A stretch of DNA of 33,502 nucleotides from Streptomyces sp. XM83C (GCF_023072675.1 NZ_JALLGL010000034.1:1-33502); one strand, 5' to 3'; positions 8,063 through 15,785 are shown, counted from the first letter of the stretch. A program made the numbers and translations. Notes: a model not told the origin generated them from the letters alone.

Positions 8063-8416
8063 TCAGGCCGCGCTGCTGCGCCGGGAACCGTGCGCGCAGC
8101 CCGCGTCATGGTCCGTGCCCAGGCTGGTCCACCACCGCTCGCAGCAGGCCGCCTCCAGCTCGGCACGCACCACCGCCTCCGTGCCGACGGCATCCGGCGC
8201 GGCGGCCTCCCCGGCACGCCGGACTGCCCGGCGCAGATCGCACAGCACGCTCTCGCGCACGGCCGCGATCAGCGGGACGAGGCCCGCCGCGCCGAAGAGG
8301 CAGCTCGCCCAGACAGGGCCGTGCCGGAACTCCAGTACGGCCGTCCAGGCCAGGCCGGCGCCGGTGGTGACATAGAGGACGGTCAGGAAGCGGCTGGACC
8401 AGCTCATGGAGAACAC
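8063..8416 (-). CDS. Small two-helix membrane protein, unknown function
   Basis: 117 aa (GTG start at 8416; an internal ATG at 8407 would shorten it by three residues). Two hydrophobic segments, FLTVLYVTTGAGLAWTAVL and VWASCLFGAAGLVPLIAAV, are followed by a ~65-residue soluble tail with several Cys residues (LCDLRRAV, AACCERWW, DAGCAHG). Neither candidate start has a strong ribosome-binding site. It is convergent with the gene ending at 7968; a 14-bp GC palindrome at 8042-8055 lies between them. Family not recognised. Confidence 0.6.
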   Translation of the reverse strand: MFSMSWSSRFLTVLYVTTGAGLAWTAVLEFRHGPVWASCLFGAAGLVPLIAAVRESVLCDLRRAVRRAGEAAAPDAVGTEAVVRAELEAACCERWWTSLGTDHDAGCAHGSRRSSAA

Positions 8417-8586
8417 CGTTCATAGCCGGGGACAACTGCCCTGCCCAACGCCGTCCGGGGCCCGAAGGGAGCGGCCCGCGCCCCCGTGACGACGGTTCGG
8501 GTGAATCAGGGTGACCGTCCGTATCCCGGGACGAACACGGAACTGTCGGTCCACCCCCACGGCTCGCGTGAAAATTACGGCGGAGA

Positions 8587-8607
8587 CACGCGAAAAGCGT
8601 GCATAGT
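8587..8607 (+). promoter_or_regulatory. Inverted repeat and weak -10 before the DUF5133 gene
   Basis: CACGC-GAAAA-GCGTG (8587-8601) directly abuts CATAGT (8602-8607), a four-of-six match to a -10 box, about 50 bp before the TTG start. No clear -35 box is present. It could be an operator; it is weak on sequence alone. Confidence 0.3.
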
Positions 8608-8657
8608 CCTGTCCGGCGCGGGCATACGGAGCAAAAAATGCAGAGAGGGGAACTCCG

Positions 8658-8915
8658 TTGCTCGTGCCGGACCCGAAGACCGTCAGGATCCTGCTGACGC
8701 GGTACGCCACACTGAAGATCGCTCAGGCGGAGAGGGAGAGGGCGACGGCCGCCCGGGAGCTGGAGGACGTGAGCTACACCCTGTGCGTCCTGATGGGCTG
8801 CACCAGCGTGGAGGACGCCATCACCAAGGCGGACGCCCTGCTTCTGGGAGCGGGCCGCGGCAGGGCCGAGACGGCCGGGAAGGACGGGGAGAGCGGTCTC
8901 TCGCTGGCCGTCTGA
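8658..8915 (+). CDS. DUF5133 domain protein
   Basis: 85-aa protein that begins with the family hallmark LVPDPKTVRILLTRYATLKIAQ and continues with a helical segment ending in LEDVSYTLCVLMG. DUF5133 proteins are small Streptomyces proteins without a known function; many genomes have several copies. The TTG start at 8658 is favoured because AGAGGGGA ends seven bases upstream; the GTG two codons later is an alternative. The gene stands alone, with an inverted repeat and weak -10 box upstream. Confidence 0.85.
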   Translation: MLVPDPKTVRILLTRYATLKIAQAERERATAARELEDVSYTLCVLMGCTSVEDAITKADALLLGAGRGRAETAGKDGESGLSLAV

Positions 8916-8978
8916 CGTCTGCGCGCCGCCGTGGCCCTGGCACATTTCCCACCGGCGGCGCAACCACTCCGGCCTCTT

Positions 8979-9009
8979 GCGCACCCCGAGGTGCGCGGGC
9001 GCCTAGACT
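8979..9009 (+). promoter_or_regulatory. Inverted repeat next to a -10 box before the small ORF
   Basis: GCGCACC-CCGA-GGTGCGC (8979-8996) is a perfect 7-bp-arm inverted repeat, followed by TAGACT (9004-9009), a good TANNNT -10 box, 53 bp before the GTG at 9062. A TTGCGC at 8977 is 21 bp from the -10, too far for a normal -35. The repeat may be an operator or an attenuating hairpin. Confidence 0.4.
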
Positions 9010-9061
9010 CGGCAGCCGTGCCATGGCACATGGACGTATGAGATGAAAGGCGCGTTGCCGG

Positions 9062-9277
9062 GTGTTCCACGATTCCCCCATCTATGACCGACTGATCGCG
9101 GAGTGCGGCGACGTACCCGCCGATGTGCGCCGGGAGGCCGAGCGCGTCCACCGGGAACTGGAACTCGTCCTGCGTCCCCTCCAGTCGCCCGGCCTCCCCG
9201 ACGCACCGGGCCGCACCCCCCAGGGCGGCGGCGGATGGCAGCGCACCGCCCTGTTGCCCGGTCCCAGACCTCAGTGA
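9062..9277 (+). CDS. Small protein of unknown function, convergent with tgmB
   Basis: 71 aa, GTG start. The first half looks genuinely coding: SPIYDRLIAECGDVPADVR followed by an acidic/basic helix EAERVHRELELVLRPL. The last ~25 residues are Gly/Pro/Gln-rich. No known domain is recognised. AAAGG upstream is rather distant (about 12 nt), so the start is uncertain. It ends 12 bp before the end of tgmB on the other strand, so it is a neighbour but not in the graspetide operon. Whether it takes part in that pathway is unknown. Confidence 0.55.
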   Translation: MFHDSPIYDRLIAECGDVPADVRREAERVHRELELVLRPLQSPGLPDAPGRTPQGGGGWQRTALLPGPRPQ

Positions 9278-9289
9278 CCCGTCGGGCCG

Positions 9290-10276
9290 TCAGGGCAGCG
9301 CCGAACCGGCCCGGTTGACGCTCCGCGGCTGCTCGTCCGCGAGCGGCCGGCCCAGCCACTCGGCGATCGTGCGGGAGATCGGCTGCCCCGTGTCGACCTC
9401 CACGAAGCCGAACTGGCCCGACTGGTTGCACTCCAGGAACCACCACGTCCCGTCGGCGTCCTCGGCGAAGTCGAACGCCCCGTACGCCAGTTGCGCCTCG
9501 CGCAGATAGACGCGGACGGCGTCCGCGACCCGCGGCGGCACCTCCGCGGGCTGCCACGGCCCGGCCGCCGGAGCGAACCGTACGTCGACCAGGTCCGGGT
9601 CGGCGTGCGGATCGGCCGGCATACGCGCCGCGAGCAGCTCCTCGCCCACGGCCGTCAGCCGGATGTCCGCCCGCTTCGCGACCCGCCGCTGCAACAGCGT
9701 CGGGCCGTAGGCGACGGCCGTGAAGTCCGAGTCCGGGTCGACCCGGCTCGTCGGCACCGCCCGCGGCGGGTCCTGCGGGTGCGCGCCCGAGACGGGCTTG
9801 ACCACCAGATCCGGGTAGCGCGCCGCGAAATCCCGCGCGGCCTGCGGGAACGTCGTGATCAGCGTGGCCGGCACGGGCAGTCCGCTGCGCTGGGCGAGCC
9901 GCAGCTGCCACGGCTTGTGCCGGGCGCGCCGGGCCGCGTCCGGGTGGTTCATCCAGCGGGCCGGCACGCCCCGCAGCATGCCGTACAACGCCTGTTCGGA
10001 CTCCTCCGTCAGCCACGCCGACGGGGTGAGAGCGCGCGCGGCCGCCGCACCGGGTCTGCGGACCCACACGGACCGCACCCCGTCCAGGCTCACCAGACGC
10101 CCCGCGGACGACAGATGCCCGCGGAACGCCCCATGCACGTACTCGCCGGAGAGCGCGACGCCGCTCGTCAGATCGGCGGGATCGAACCGGACCACCGGGA
10201 CGCCCAGCGCGTGCAGGTGGACCACCACCATGTCCGCCGTGACGTCCTCTTCAGAGGTCAGGATCAACACGGTCAT
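9290..10276 (-). CDS. tgmB: ATP-grasp RiPP maturase (TgmB, SAV_5884-like family)
   Basis: 328-aa ATP-grasp ligase that should form side-chain ester or amide links in the precursor encoded just upstream. N-terminal pre-ATP-grasp part: VLILTSEEDVTADMVVVHL and the SVWVRRP strand. ATP-grasp part: HKPWQLRLAQRSGLPVPATL, the nucleotide-binding Lys in DLVVKPVSGAH, a LLQRRV linker, and the metal/ATP motif WWFLECNQSGQF near the C-terminus. The order and spacing match the actinobacterial graspetide maturases. It starts 17 bp after the precursor gene on the same strand. The usual third gene, a PIMT-like methyltransferase, is absent: the next gene downstream is short and on the opposite strand. Confidence 0.9.
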   Translation of the reverse strand: MTVLILTSEEDVTADMVVVHLHALGVPVVRFDPADLTSGVALSGEYVHGAFRGHLSSAGRLVSLDGVRSVWVRRPGAAAARALTPSAWLTEESEQALYGMLRGVPARWMNHPDAARRARHKPWQLRLAQRSGLPVPATLITTFPQAARDFAARYPDLVVKPVSGAHPQDPPRAVPTSRVDPDSDFTAVAYGPTLLQRRVAKRADIRLTAVGEELLAARMPADPHADPDLVDVRFAPAAGPWQPAEVPPRVADAVRVYLREAQLAYGAFDFAEDADGTWWFLECNQSGQFGFVEVDTGQPISRTIAEWLGRPLADEQPRSVNRAGSALP

Positions 10277-10293
10277 CGTCGTGGGTTCCGTGT

Positions 10294-10485
10294 TCAGTCG
10301 TCGAAATGGGTTTTCGAACCGGCGGTCGAGGTCGTGGTCCCCAACTCCCTCAGCAGGGCGTGGTCACGAGCCGCTATCCCGCCGTCCAGGAGCACGTTCA
10401 GCTGCAGTCCGGAGTCGTAGGTGTAGGGCGTGGCGAATTCCAACTCCGCCGCGGGGCGTGCGTAGTTGAGCGCGAACGGTTGCAT
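10294..10485 (-). CDS. tgmA: Graspetide precursor peptide (TgmA, ATP-grasp-modified RiPP)
   Basis: 63-aa precursor. A leader with the family motif PFALNYARP at residues 3-11 and TPYTYDSGLQLNVLLDGG in the middle is followed by a C-terminal core TTTSTAGSKTHFDD (50-63). The core offers Thr/Ser/Lys nucleophiles and two terminal Asp acceptors, as expected for ester or amide macrocycles made by an ATP-grasp enzyme. The ATG at 10485 is fixed by the leader motif and by GAGGGAGAG just upstream; a longer reading with 23 extra residues is not family-like. It is first of a two-gene unit with tgmB. Its core boundary and ring pattern are inferred. Confidence 0.92.
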   Translation of the reverse strand: MQPFALNYARPAAELEFATPYTYDSGLQLNVLLDGGIAARDHALLRELGTTTSTAGSKTHFDD

Positions 10486-10572
10486 CGTCTCTCCCTCTTC
10501 GGTACTGCCTCGAACAAGCGGCGCCGCCGGACGGCACCGCCTTGCCCAGCGCATTCCTGCGACCTCCAGTCA

Positions 10573-10608
10573 CTTATACGAATCGAACGGGTGATTGGTT
10601 TCCTCACT
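10573..10608 (-). promoter_or_regulatory. Likely tgmAB promoter with BldD-like operator
   Basis: On the minus strand, TATAAG (10578-10573) is a good -10 candidate about 90 bp before tgmA. Upstream, AGTGA-N9-TCACC (10608-10590) carries both exact half-sites of the published BldD consensus AGTGA(N)mTCACC. The site would cover the -35 region, so binding would repress. No separate -35 hexamer is convincing. Confidence 0.45.
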
Positions 10609-10610
10609 TT

Positions 10611-11436
10611 CCGTGACGAATGCGGAGTACGGGCTTCACCGGACGTCGACCTCGGCCGACGCCCGGCGCCGCGCTCCGCGGTCGAGGTGCGGGGGAATGC
10701 GGGTTCCTGCGTGGCACTGGGGGTTCTGCGGGGGGCTGATGGTGTGTGCGGGGTGCGGGGCGGTGTGGCGTGTGCTCGGTGGCGAGTGGTGTGCGAGGTG
10801 CGATGTGGTGTGGCGTCTGCTGGGTGGTGTGCGGGGCGCTGCGAAGTTCTGCATGGCACTGCGGTCTCGGGCGGCTCGCTGGGCGGTGGTGCGCGGGGCG
10901 TCGAGGCCCTGCGTGGGGCACTGTGGCACTGGATGCTGTGAATCGGCTGCATGGCAGTGTCGGGCGCTGTGGTGCGCTGTGTGTGGGGGGTGTGTTCGGT
11001 GCTGAGAGGCTGTCGCGAGGCACCTGACGTGCACCGCGAGGCGGGTGGTGCTCGGTGCGTGGGGCCGGGCCCGGCGTCAGCGGGCGGCTTCTGTACGGAC
11101 GTACCGGAGACAGGCGGGTGTCGGCCGTCGCCGACGGCCCGTCAGGTGCACGTCCGGCCGGGAACCGGCGGTCGGAATCGGCGCGGCCGCTGCCCGGATC
11201 GCGGCCACGGCGACGAGCGTGGTGGTCGAATCCACGGACCCTCCCCTGCGCGGTGCGCCGCGCCGCGTCTGCTCTTCCCCCGCTTCTGATGGACGGATTC
11301 CCGCTTCTGGGCCCGTCCTCACACGAGTGCGCCACCCGAGTGGCGATCACCGCACCGCGCGCCTAGAAATGGTCAGCGTCAAAGCGCGTGTCGCTGTCGG
11401 GGCTGGGGCGACCGCATCCCTCGGAAAAGGCACAGC
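10611..11436. other. Gene-free, G/T-skewed region
   Basis: About 825 bp without a credible gene. From roughly 10710 to 11010 the plus strand is strikingly rich in G and T, with recurring GTGGCACTG, GTGCGGGG and GTGTG strings, and any reading frame gives Trp/Cys/Gly-rich or His/Pro/Thr-rich nonsense. The rest (11030-11436) is ordinary GC-rich DNA with no clear promoter; a weak AAAAGG lies before the ATG at 11437. It may be decayed repeat DNA. Confidence 0.6.
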
Positions 11437-12375
11437 ATGATCACCCGCATTTCACGGCCCGCCGAGGGCCGACTCTCCGCCTCGCTCACCGAAGCCGACT
11501 CCGACGCCGACACGGAGTCCGACCCCGACACCGATGCCCTTGTCCGCGCCTGCACCGACAGCGGCGCCGCCGGGCCGGCCGAGGCCGGGCCCGGCCTCGC
11601 ACCGCCCTGCGACCGTGCGAGGGACGCCATGGCATCCGGTGCCAGGGCCTCTCGGATCGATGGCCGACCCGCCGCAGGGGCCGCGCTCGGCGCGACCGGC
11701 GGGGGCGGTTCCGCCGGTGCCGTGTCCCCGAACGCCGGTCGCAAAGTGACGTATCTCACGTCCCTGGGAGGTGTGACGGCCGGGGTCATGGAGGTTCCGG
11801 TGGCGAGCGCGGCCGGTGGGGTGAGCGTGCTGCCGGTGGTGGTCGCGTCGCCCGGACCCGAACAAGCCCGGACGGGACTGCCGTTGCGCGGGGAACGCCG
11901 GTGCGCGGTCCGTCGGAAGAAGCGGGACGACGCCGCTGGGCGCGGCGACGCCCATGGGCGGTACGGGGCCGAGGCCCACGCCGGGACCGTCCTGCGGCTG
12001 ACCTCCCTCGCCACAGTGGTGCTCGCCCTGTGCGGGGCCGTCCACTTCCCGCTGCACCGCCACGGGCAGCCCGCGGACGTGTACGGGCTCGCCCTGGCGA
12101 TGTCCGGTGCCTGCCTCGTGTCGGCGCTCCTGCTGGCCGTACGGCCCTCCCGGACGGCGCTGTGCGCCGCCGTGGTCGTGCCGGCCGCCCTGGCCGGCGT
12201 CCAGGCCCTCTCCGGGCGCCTCGGGGCGCCCGGACTGGTGCGGTCGCTCGGGCTCACCCTCGCGCCCTCCTGGCTGGCCTCCGCCGTCGCGGTCCTCGCC
12301 GCGGCGACCGCGCTGGCGGCGCTGCTCGTCCTCGCCCGGGTGCCGGGGGAGCGGCGCGTGGCGACGCCGACCTGA
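11437..12375 (+). CDS. Putative membrane protein with long disordered N-terminus
   Basis: 312 aa as read from the ATG at 11437 (weak AAAAGG site). Residues 1-185 are low complexity: an acidic run TEADSDADTESDPDTDA at 18-34, then Gly/Ala-rich and basic stretches. From about 187 to the end there are four plausible membrane helices (LTSLATVVLALCGAVHF, VYGLALAMSGACLVSALLLAV, LCAAVVVPAALAGVQAL, LASAVAVLAAATALAALLVL). The membrane half looks real; the N-terminal half has acceptable third-position GC but could be a degraded or mis-started extension. No family is recognised. It converges on the gene ending at 12421. Confidence 0.5.
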   Translation: MITRISRPAEGRLSASLTEADSDADTESDPDTDALVRACTDSGAAGPAEAGPGLAPPCDRARDAMASGARASRIDGRPAAGAALGATGGGGSAGAVSPNAGRKVTYLTSLGGVTAGVMEVPVASAAGGVSVLPVVVASPGPEQARTGLPLRGERRCAVRRKKRDDAAGRGDAHGRYGAEAHAGTVLRLTSLATVVLALCGAVHFPLHRHGQPADVYGLALAMSGACLVSALLLAVRPSRTALCAAVVVPAALAGVQALSGRLGAPGLVRSLGLTLAPSWLASAVAVLAAATALAALLVLARVPGERRVATPT

Positions 12376-12420
12376 CGCCTCGCGGGGGCGGGGCCGTGGG
12401 TACGGGCCGGGGTGCGGCGG

Positions 12421-13632
12421 CTACGGACTCGCTGTCCGCGTCGTACCGCCCGCCTCGCCGTCCTTCGCCGAGGAGCGGCCCCCGTCCGGGACGCGCGCGG
12501 GCGGCGCCGGCGGGCGCCACGCCTTCGCCGAGTCCTTGAGCCGCTCCAACGTGCGCGTCAGCTGCGGGAAGCGCGCGCCGCCGGTGCGCCCCGGCCGCTG
12601 CTGGGGCACGGCGACCTCCGCTGCCGCCTCCCGGTACGCGGCCAGCGCCTCCTGGGCCCGCTCGGCCGCCTCCCGGTACAGGTCCCGCGACCTCGTCATC
12701 GCCTCCAGCGCCTCGGCGTACATCGCCACCAGCTCCCGCTCACGGTGCAGCTCCTCCTCCAGCGTGAACAGATGCCACTGCTCGCGCACCGCCGTCAGCA
12801 ACTCCGCCGCGTCCTGTGGCAGCGGGCGGGGCGCCGTCGCGAAACGCGTCACCAGAGCCACCAGTTCGACAGGCTCCGAGCCGTCGAGGAAGACCGTACG
12901 CAGCGTCAGATCGGCCTGATCCACCCCCTCCGGTGCCGGTGTCCCGGGCAGGATCAGTGCCCCGCCGCGCGGCACCCGGAGGCCTGCGTCACGCAGCGCG
13001 TAGTTCACGGCGCTCAGCTGCTGCGGCGCCGCACGGTGCTCGACCACCCTGTGGCGCAGGCCGAGCGGGAGATACGACATCAGCGACGCCCTGCCCCGCT
13101 CGTCCGGGGTCATCGCCTCGTGCACCACCACATGCACGTCCCACGGGTCACGCGTCGCCTCCCGCAGCACCCGGCGCAGCGCCTTGTCGTCCTCCGGCAG
13201 CGCGTTGACCCGCAGATACGCCGACCCGCCCGACGACTCGTGCGGCCAGCCGCCGTCCGGGTCACGCGGCCAGAACATCTCCGACGGAGCCGGCCAGCCC
13301 AGATCCCACGCCCGCTCGGCCTCCGCCAGCAGCGTCCACTCCTGCCCGCGGCCGGCGCCCTCGGCGACCGTCAGCCGCGCACGCACCGTGACCTCGCCGG
13401 GGACGGCGGCGTCCGTGCCGACCCGCCAGCGGGCCTCGAACGCGCGGCTGCCCGGCGGGGACTCGTCCTCGGGCAGCTCCATGAAGTCCTGCACCGTGCC
13501 CTCGTCCTTCAGCAGCTTCAGGTGCTTGCGGACGACGCCCGCGGCGGCGTAGCCGAGGTGGCGGCCTCGGGCCGTCCAGACGGTGGGAGGAGCGACGGGC
13601 CGGTCGGCGGGGGTGACGGCAGTGCTGGGCAT
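12421..13632 (-). CDS. Conserved protein of unknown function with C-terminal coiled coil
   Basis: 403 aa from the ATG at 13632 (AAGGGA just upstream); the open frame continues further upstream, but only as basic/proline-rich nonsense over repeat DNA. The body contains mixed alpha/beta sequence (YAAAGVVRKHLKLLKDEGTV, EWTLLAEAERAWDLGW, DVHVVVHEAMTPDERG). Residues ~300-355 form a strongly helical, Glu/Arg-rich coiled coil (LEEELHRERELVAMYAEALE), followed by a disordered, basic tail. No catalytic motif, signal peptide or membrane segment is evident. Monocistronic by position. Confidence 0.78.
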   Translation of the reverse strand: MPSTAVTPADRPVAPPTVWTARGRHLGYAAAGVVRKHLKLLKDEGTVQDFMELPEDESPPGSRAFEARWRVGTDAAVPGEVTVRARLTVAEGAGRGQEWTLLAEAERAWDLGWPAPSEMFWPRDPDGGWPHESSGGSAYLRVNALPEDDKALRRVLREATRDPWDVHVVVHEAMTPDERGRASLMSYLPLGLRHRVVEHRAAPQQLSAVNYALRDAGLRVPRGGALILPGTPAPEGVDQADLTLRTVFLDGSEPVELVALVTRFATAPRPLPQDAAELLTAVREQWHLFTLEEELHRERELVAMYAEALEAMTRSRDLYREAAERAQEALAAYREAAAEVAVPQQRPGRTGGARFPQLTRTLERLKDSAKAWRPPAPPARVPDGGRSSAKDGEAGGTTRTASP

Positions 13633-13738
13633 GGGTCCCTTCGTGAGACGGGGTCGGACGGGGTGCTGCGACCAGTATGGGCGGAGAGGGGTGGGATGCG
13701 GGGTTCGGGGTCCCGCGAGGACGCTTGCGGTCGGCACG

Positions 13739-13823
13739 GTTCCCCGCGCCCCTTTCGGGGCGCCTGGGTTTCGTGGTTCACCGCGGGCCGGTGGGGGCTG
13801 GTCGCGCAGTTCGCCGCGCCCCT
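13739..13823. repeat. Dispersed Streptomyces-type intergenic repeat, copy 1
   Basis: Lies in a 418-bp gene-free stretch (13633-14051). It contains GTTCCCCGCGCCCCT (13739-13753), GCGGGCCGGTGGGGGC (13783-13798) and a one-mismatch copy GTTCGCCGCGCCCCT (13809-13823). The same strings recur at 20353-20413. The rest of the stretch holds GC-rich DNA with nothing else recognisable. Confidence 0.6.
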
Positions 13824-14051
13824 GGGGCGGGCGCTGGGGGAGGCACCCCGTGGCGCCGGGTGGCGTGACCCACCCCCGCGCCGGTACCCACCCCGGGTGC
13901 CCCTGTTGCGCCGGGGCGCGGGGCGTGCGGGGTGTGTCTGGTGTGCGACAGGTCGTGGGGTTCACACCTGGTCCGGCTCACCGCGCCGGGGTGAGAATCG
14001 GGCGCGGGCAGGGTCCGCTCACCATCCGCATCGGGGCGGCCCCTGCCCCCC

Positions 14052-14594
14052 TCACCGCCGTCGCCGCCGACGCCGCGGCGGCTCCGGCGGCCCGTCCCCG
14101 CCCGGCGGCGCACTGAAGCCCCCCGGCACGAGCGGCGCCGCAGCCGCCCGCCGCGGCCCCGGCTGCTCCGGCACCCGCGTCCGCTCCGGCGGCGCCGCAC
14201 GGCCCACCACGCGCGCGTGGGCCATCAGCGGGGCGCACGCGGAGCACACCTCGCACAACGTCCAGACCTGCCCCACGGCGGGGTCGTGGCGCAGGACGAG
14301 GAGGACCTGGCCCGCGCACGCCACCCGCGTGCCCTCGTGCGCGGCGCACCTCTGCTGCCGACACCAGCAGGAGGCGTCCGGCCGTACCGCCGCGGCCTTG
14401 GCGTGGGCGACGGCATGGGCCTCGGCGAACCGCCGCAGCGCGGCCACGTCGCGGGAACGCGGCGGCATGGCGCAGGCGGAGGAACAGGTGACGGAGGCCG
14501 TACGGTCCCGGTGCCCGACCACCCGGATGGTCCAGGAGCGGCCGGGACGGCGGGCCGACGGCGCGTGAGGGTACGTGAGAGCCAAGAGCGACAC
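14052..14594 (-). CDS. Cys-rich protein of unknown function
   Basis: About 180 aa if started at the GTG at 14594; the start is uncertain because AAGGA lies only one base before it, and another in-frame GTG occurs upstream. The central part has evenly spaced cysteines (VTCSSACAM, ASCWCRQQRC, RVACAGQ, TLCEVCSAC) and histidines (FAEAHAVAHAK, CAAHEG, MAHARVV), which suggests one or two zinc sites. The last ~50 residues are Pro/Arg-rich and end in seven Arg. No named family is recognised. A role in nucleic-acid or protein binding would be a guess. Confidence 0.6.
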   Translation of the reverse strand: MSLLALTYPHAPSARRPGRSWTIRVVGHRDRTASVTCSSACAMPPRSRDVAALRRFAEAHAVAHAKAAAVRPDASCWCRQQRCAAHEGTRVACAGQVLLVLRHDPAVGQVWTLCEVCSACAPLMAHARVVGRAAPPERTRVPEQPGPRRAAAAPLVPGGFSAPPGGDGPPEPPRRRRRRR

Positions 14595-14745
14595 GTCCTT
14601 CGGGAAAATGGTGCGGGAGACGGGGCGGTCACTGTGGGGGAGCAGCCGTCCACCGGGAGTGCGCCCGTTCACAGCATGCCCGTGACCAGGCGATGCATTC
14701 CGGTTCCGCGCGGGCGGCTTCCCCCGGGCGGCGGTGTGCGACCCG

Positions 14746-15711
14746 TCAGTGCGGGAACACGCGCGGCTGCCGTGCGCGGGTGATCTCCTCACGGAACTCC
14801 GCTATGCGGGACGCGACCTGACGCATCAGCACCGTGTCGGCGATCCGGTCGAGGTAGAGGTTGCGCCGGGCGAGCGCCGGGGCGTCCACACAGAAGTACA
14901 GCGCCATCAGCGGGTTGATGAACAGTTCGCTGCCCCGGGTGCGCTCGGTGAAGCGAACGTCGCCGAACTCGCCGCGTACGGCGGCGGCGATCGAGCCGTT
15001 GACGATGCTCGGATGGCTGGGTGTGTGCCGTTGCGCGTGGGCCACAGCGTCCAGGTACCGGGTGCCCTCCGCGCTGTCGCGGGGCAGGGAGAAGGCGCCC
15101 AGGTAGGCGCCGTCGCGGTCCAGTGCCGCGAGATTCTCCAGCACGTGCGCGTGGTTGACGCCGTGGTAGGCGTCCACACCGAAGCCGAGGGAGACGACCA
15201 GCCGGCGCGGGACGTCCGTGAGGGCGTCCACCGCGGCCAGGCTGGTCATGTCCTCCTCGGGCGTGCCCAGCCCGTGCTCGTCGCCGCGCAGGAGGATGTC
15301 CGTGCCGCCGTCGACGAGGACGACCGCCTCCACTCCGCCCAGATGGTCGACGAGTGCGCGGTAGGCGGCCCGCAGCGGGGCGGCGCCCGTGCGGGGGAAG
15401 GCGTGCACGGTCGAGGGCAGGTTCTGCTCGTGCAGCCAGACCGCGAGGGTCCGTTCGGGAAAGTAGTCCCCGCGGGCGGCCGTGTGCGGGGTGATCGCCG
15501 CCACGTCCGGGGCCACCCAGTGGTCCGGGCTCAAGCCGTACAGGTCCGTGAAGGACAGGTTCGCCAGATGGACTTCCTTGCCGGCGTCGCGCAGCGCCAG
15601 GGCGAGCGGCAGCCCGGCGTAGATGTCGAAGCCGCCGCCGGCTCCGGCCACGAGAACACTGCGGGCCTCCCGCAGCACGGTGAAGAAGGGGGGCTCGTGA
15701 AGGGTGAACAT
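14746..15711 (-). CDS. DUF1152 domain protein
   Basis: 321 aa. The N-terminus has a Gly-rich nucleotide-binding-like strand-loop SVLVAGAGGGFDIYAGLPLA, followed by alternating helices and strands including VEAVVLVDGGTDILLRGDEHG and RLVVSLGFGVDAYHGVNHA, all typical of DUF1152. The function of this family is not established. I chose the ATG at 15711: it has no ribosome site, but TACTGT is exactly six bases upstream on the minus strand, the spacing of a leaderless Streptomyces transcript. It follows fprA on the same strand, but a hairpin lies between, so it is probably separately transcribed. Confidence 0.85.
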   Translation of the reverse strand: MFTLHEPPFFTVLREARSVLVAGAGGGFDIYAGLPLALALRDAGKEVHLANLSFTDLYGLSPDHWVAPDVAAITPHTAARGDYFPERTLAVWLHEQNLPSTVHAFPRTGAAPLRAAYRALVDHLGGVEAVVLVDGGTDILLRGDEHGLGTPEEDMTSLAAVDALTDVPRRLVVSLGFGVDAYHGVNHAHVLENLAALDRDGAYLGAFSLPRDSAEGTRYLDAVAHAQRHTPSHPSIVNGSIAAAVRGEFGDVRFTERTRGSELFINPLMALYFCVDAPALARRNLYLDRIADTVLMRQVASRIAEFREEITRARQPRVFPH

Positions 15712-15729
15712 CCAGGGACAGTAACTGTC
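15712..15729 (-). promoter_or_regulatory. Leaderless promoter and palindrome of the DUF1152 gene
   Basis: A -10 box TACTGT (minus strand, 15723-15718) ends six bases before the ATG. It is embedded in a perfect palindrome GACAGT-A-ACTGTC (15717-15729), so a regulator bound there would cover the -10 region. Confidence 0.45.
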
Positions 15730-15741
15730 GTGGGCGCGGTT

Positions 15742-15771
15742 GTGCGCCGGGCGTACGGCAGCCCGGCGCAC
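15742..15771 (-). terminator. Hairpin between fprA and the DUF1152 gene
   Basis: Perfect 11-bp stem (15742-15752 with 15761-15771), 8-nt loop, beginning 15 bp after the fprA stop. Likely terminates fprA. Confidence 0.7.
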
Positions 15772-15785
15772 CCGCGTGCGGGGAG

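Noticed and set aside
10595..11005. Open frames in the G/T-rich region (Trp/Cys-rich plus strand, His/Pro/Thr-rich minus strand)
   Set aside because: Composition follows the DNA skew, no ribosome sites, no family resemblance and no third-position GC bias.
13633..13965. N-terminal extension of the coiled-coil protein gene
   Set aside because: Runs through dispersed repeat DNA and gives Pro/Arg-rich sequence; the ATG at 13632 has a ribosome site.
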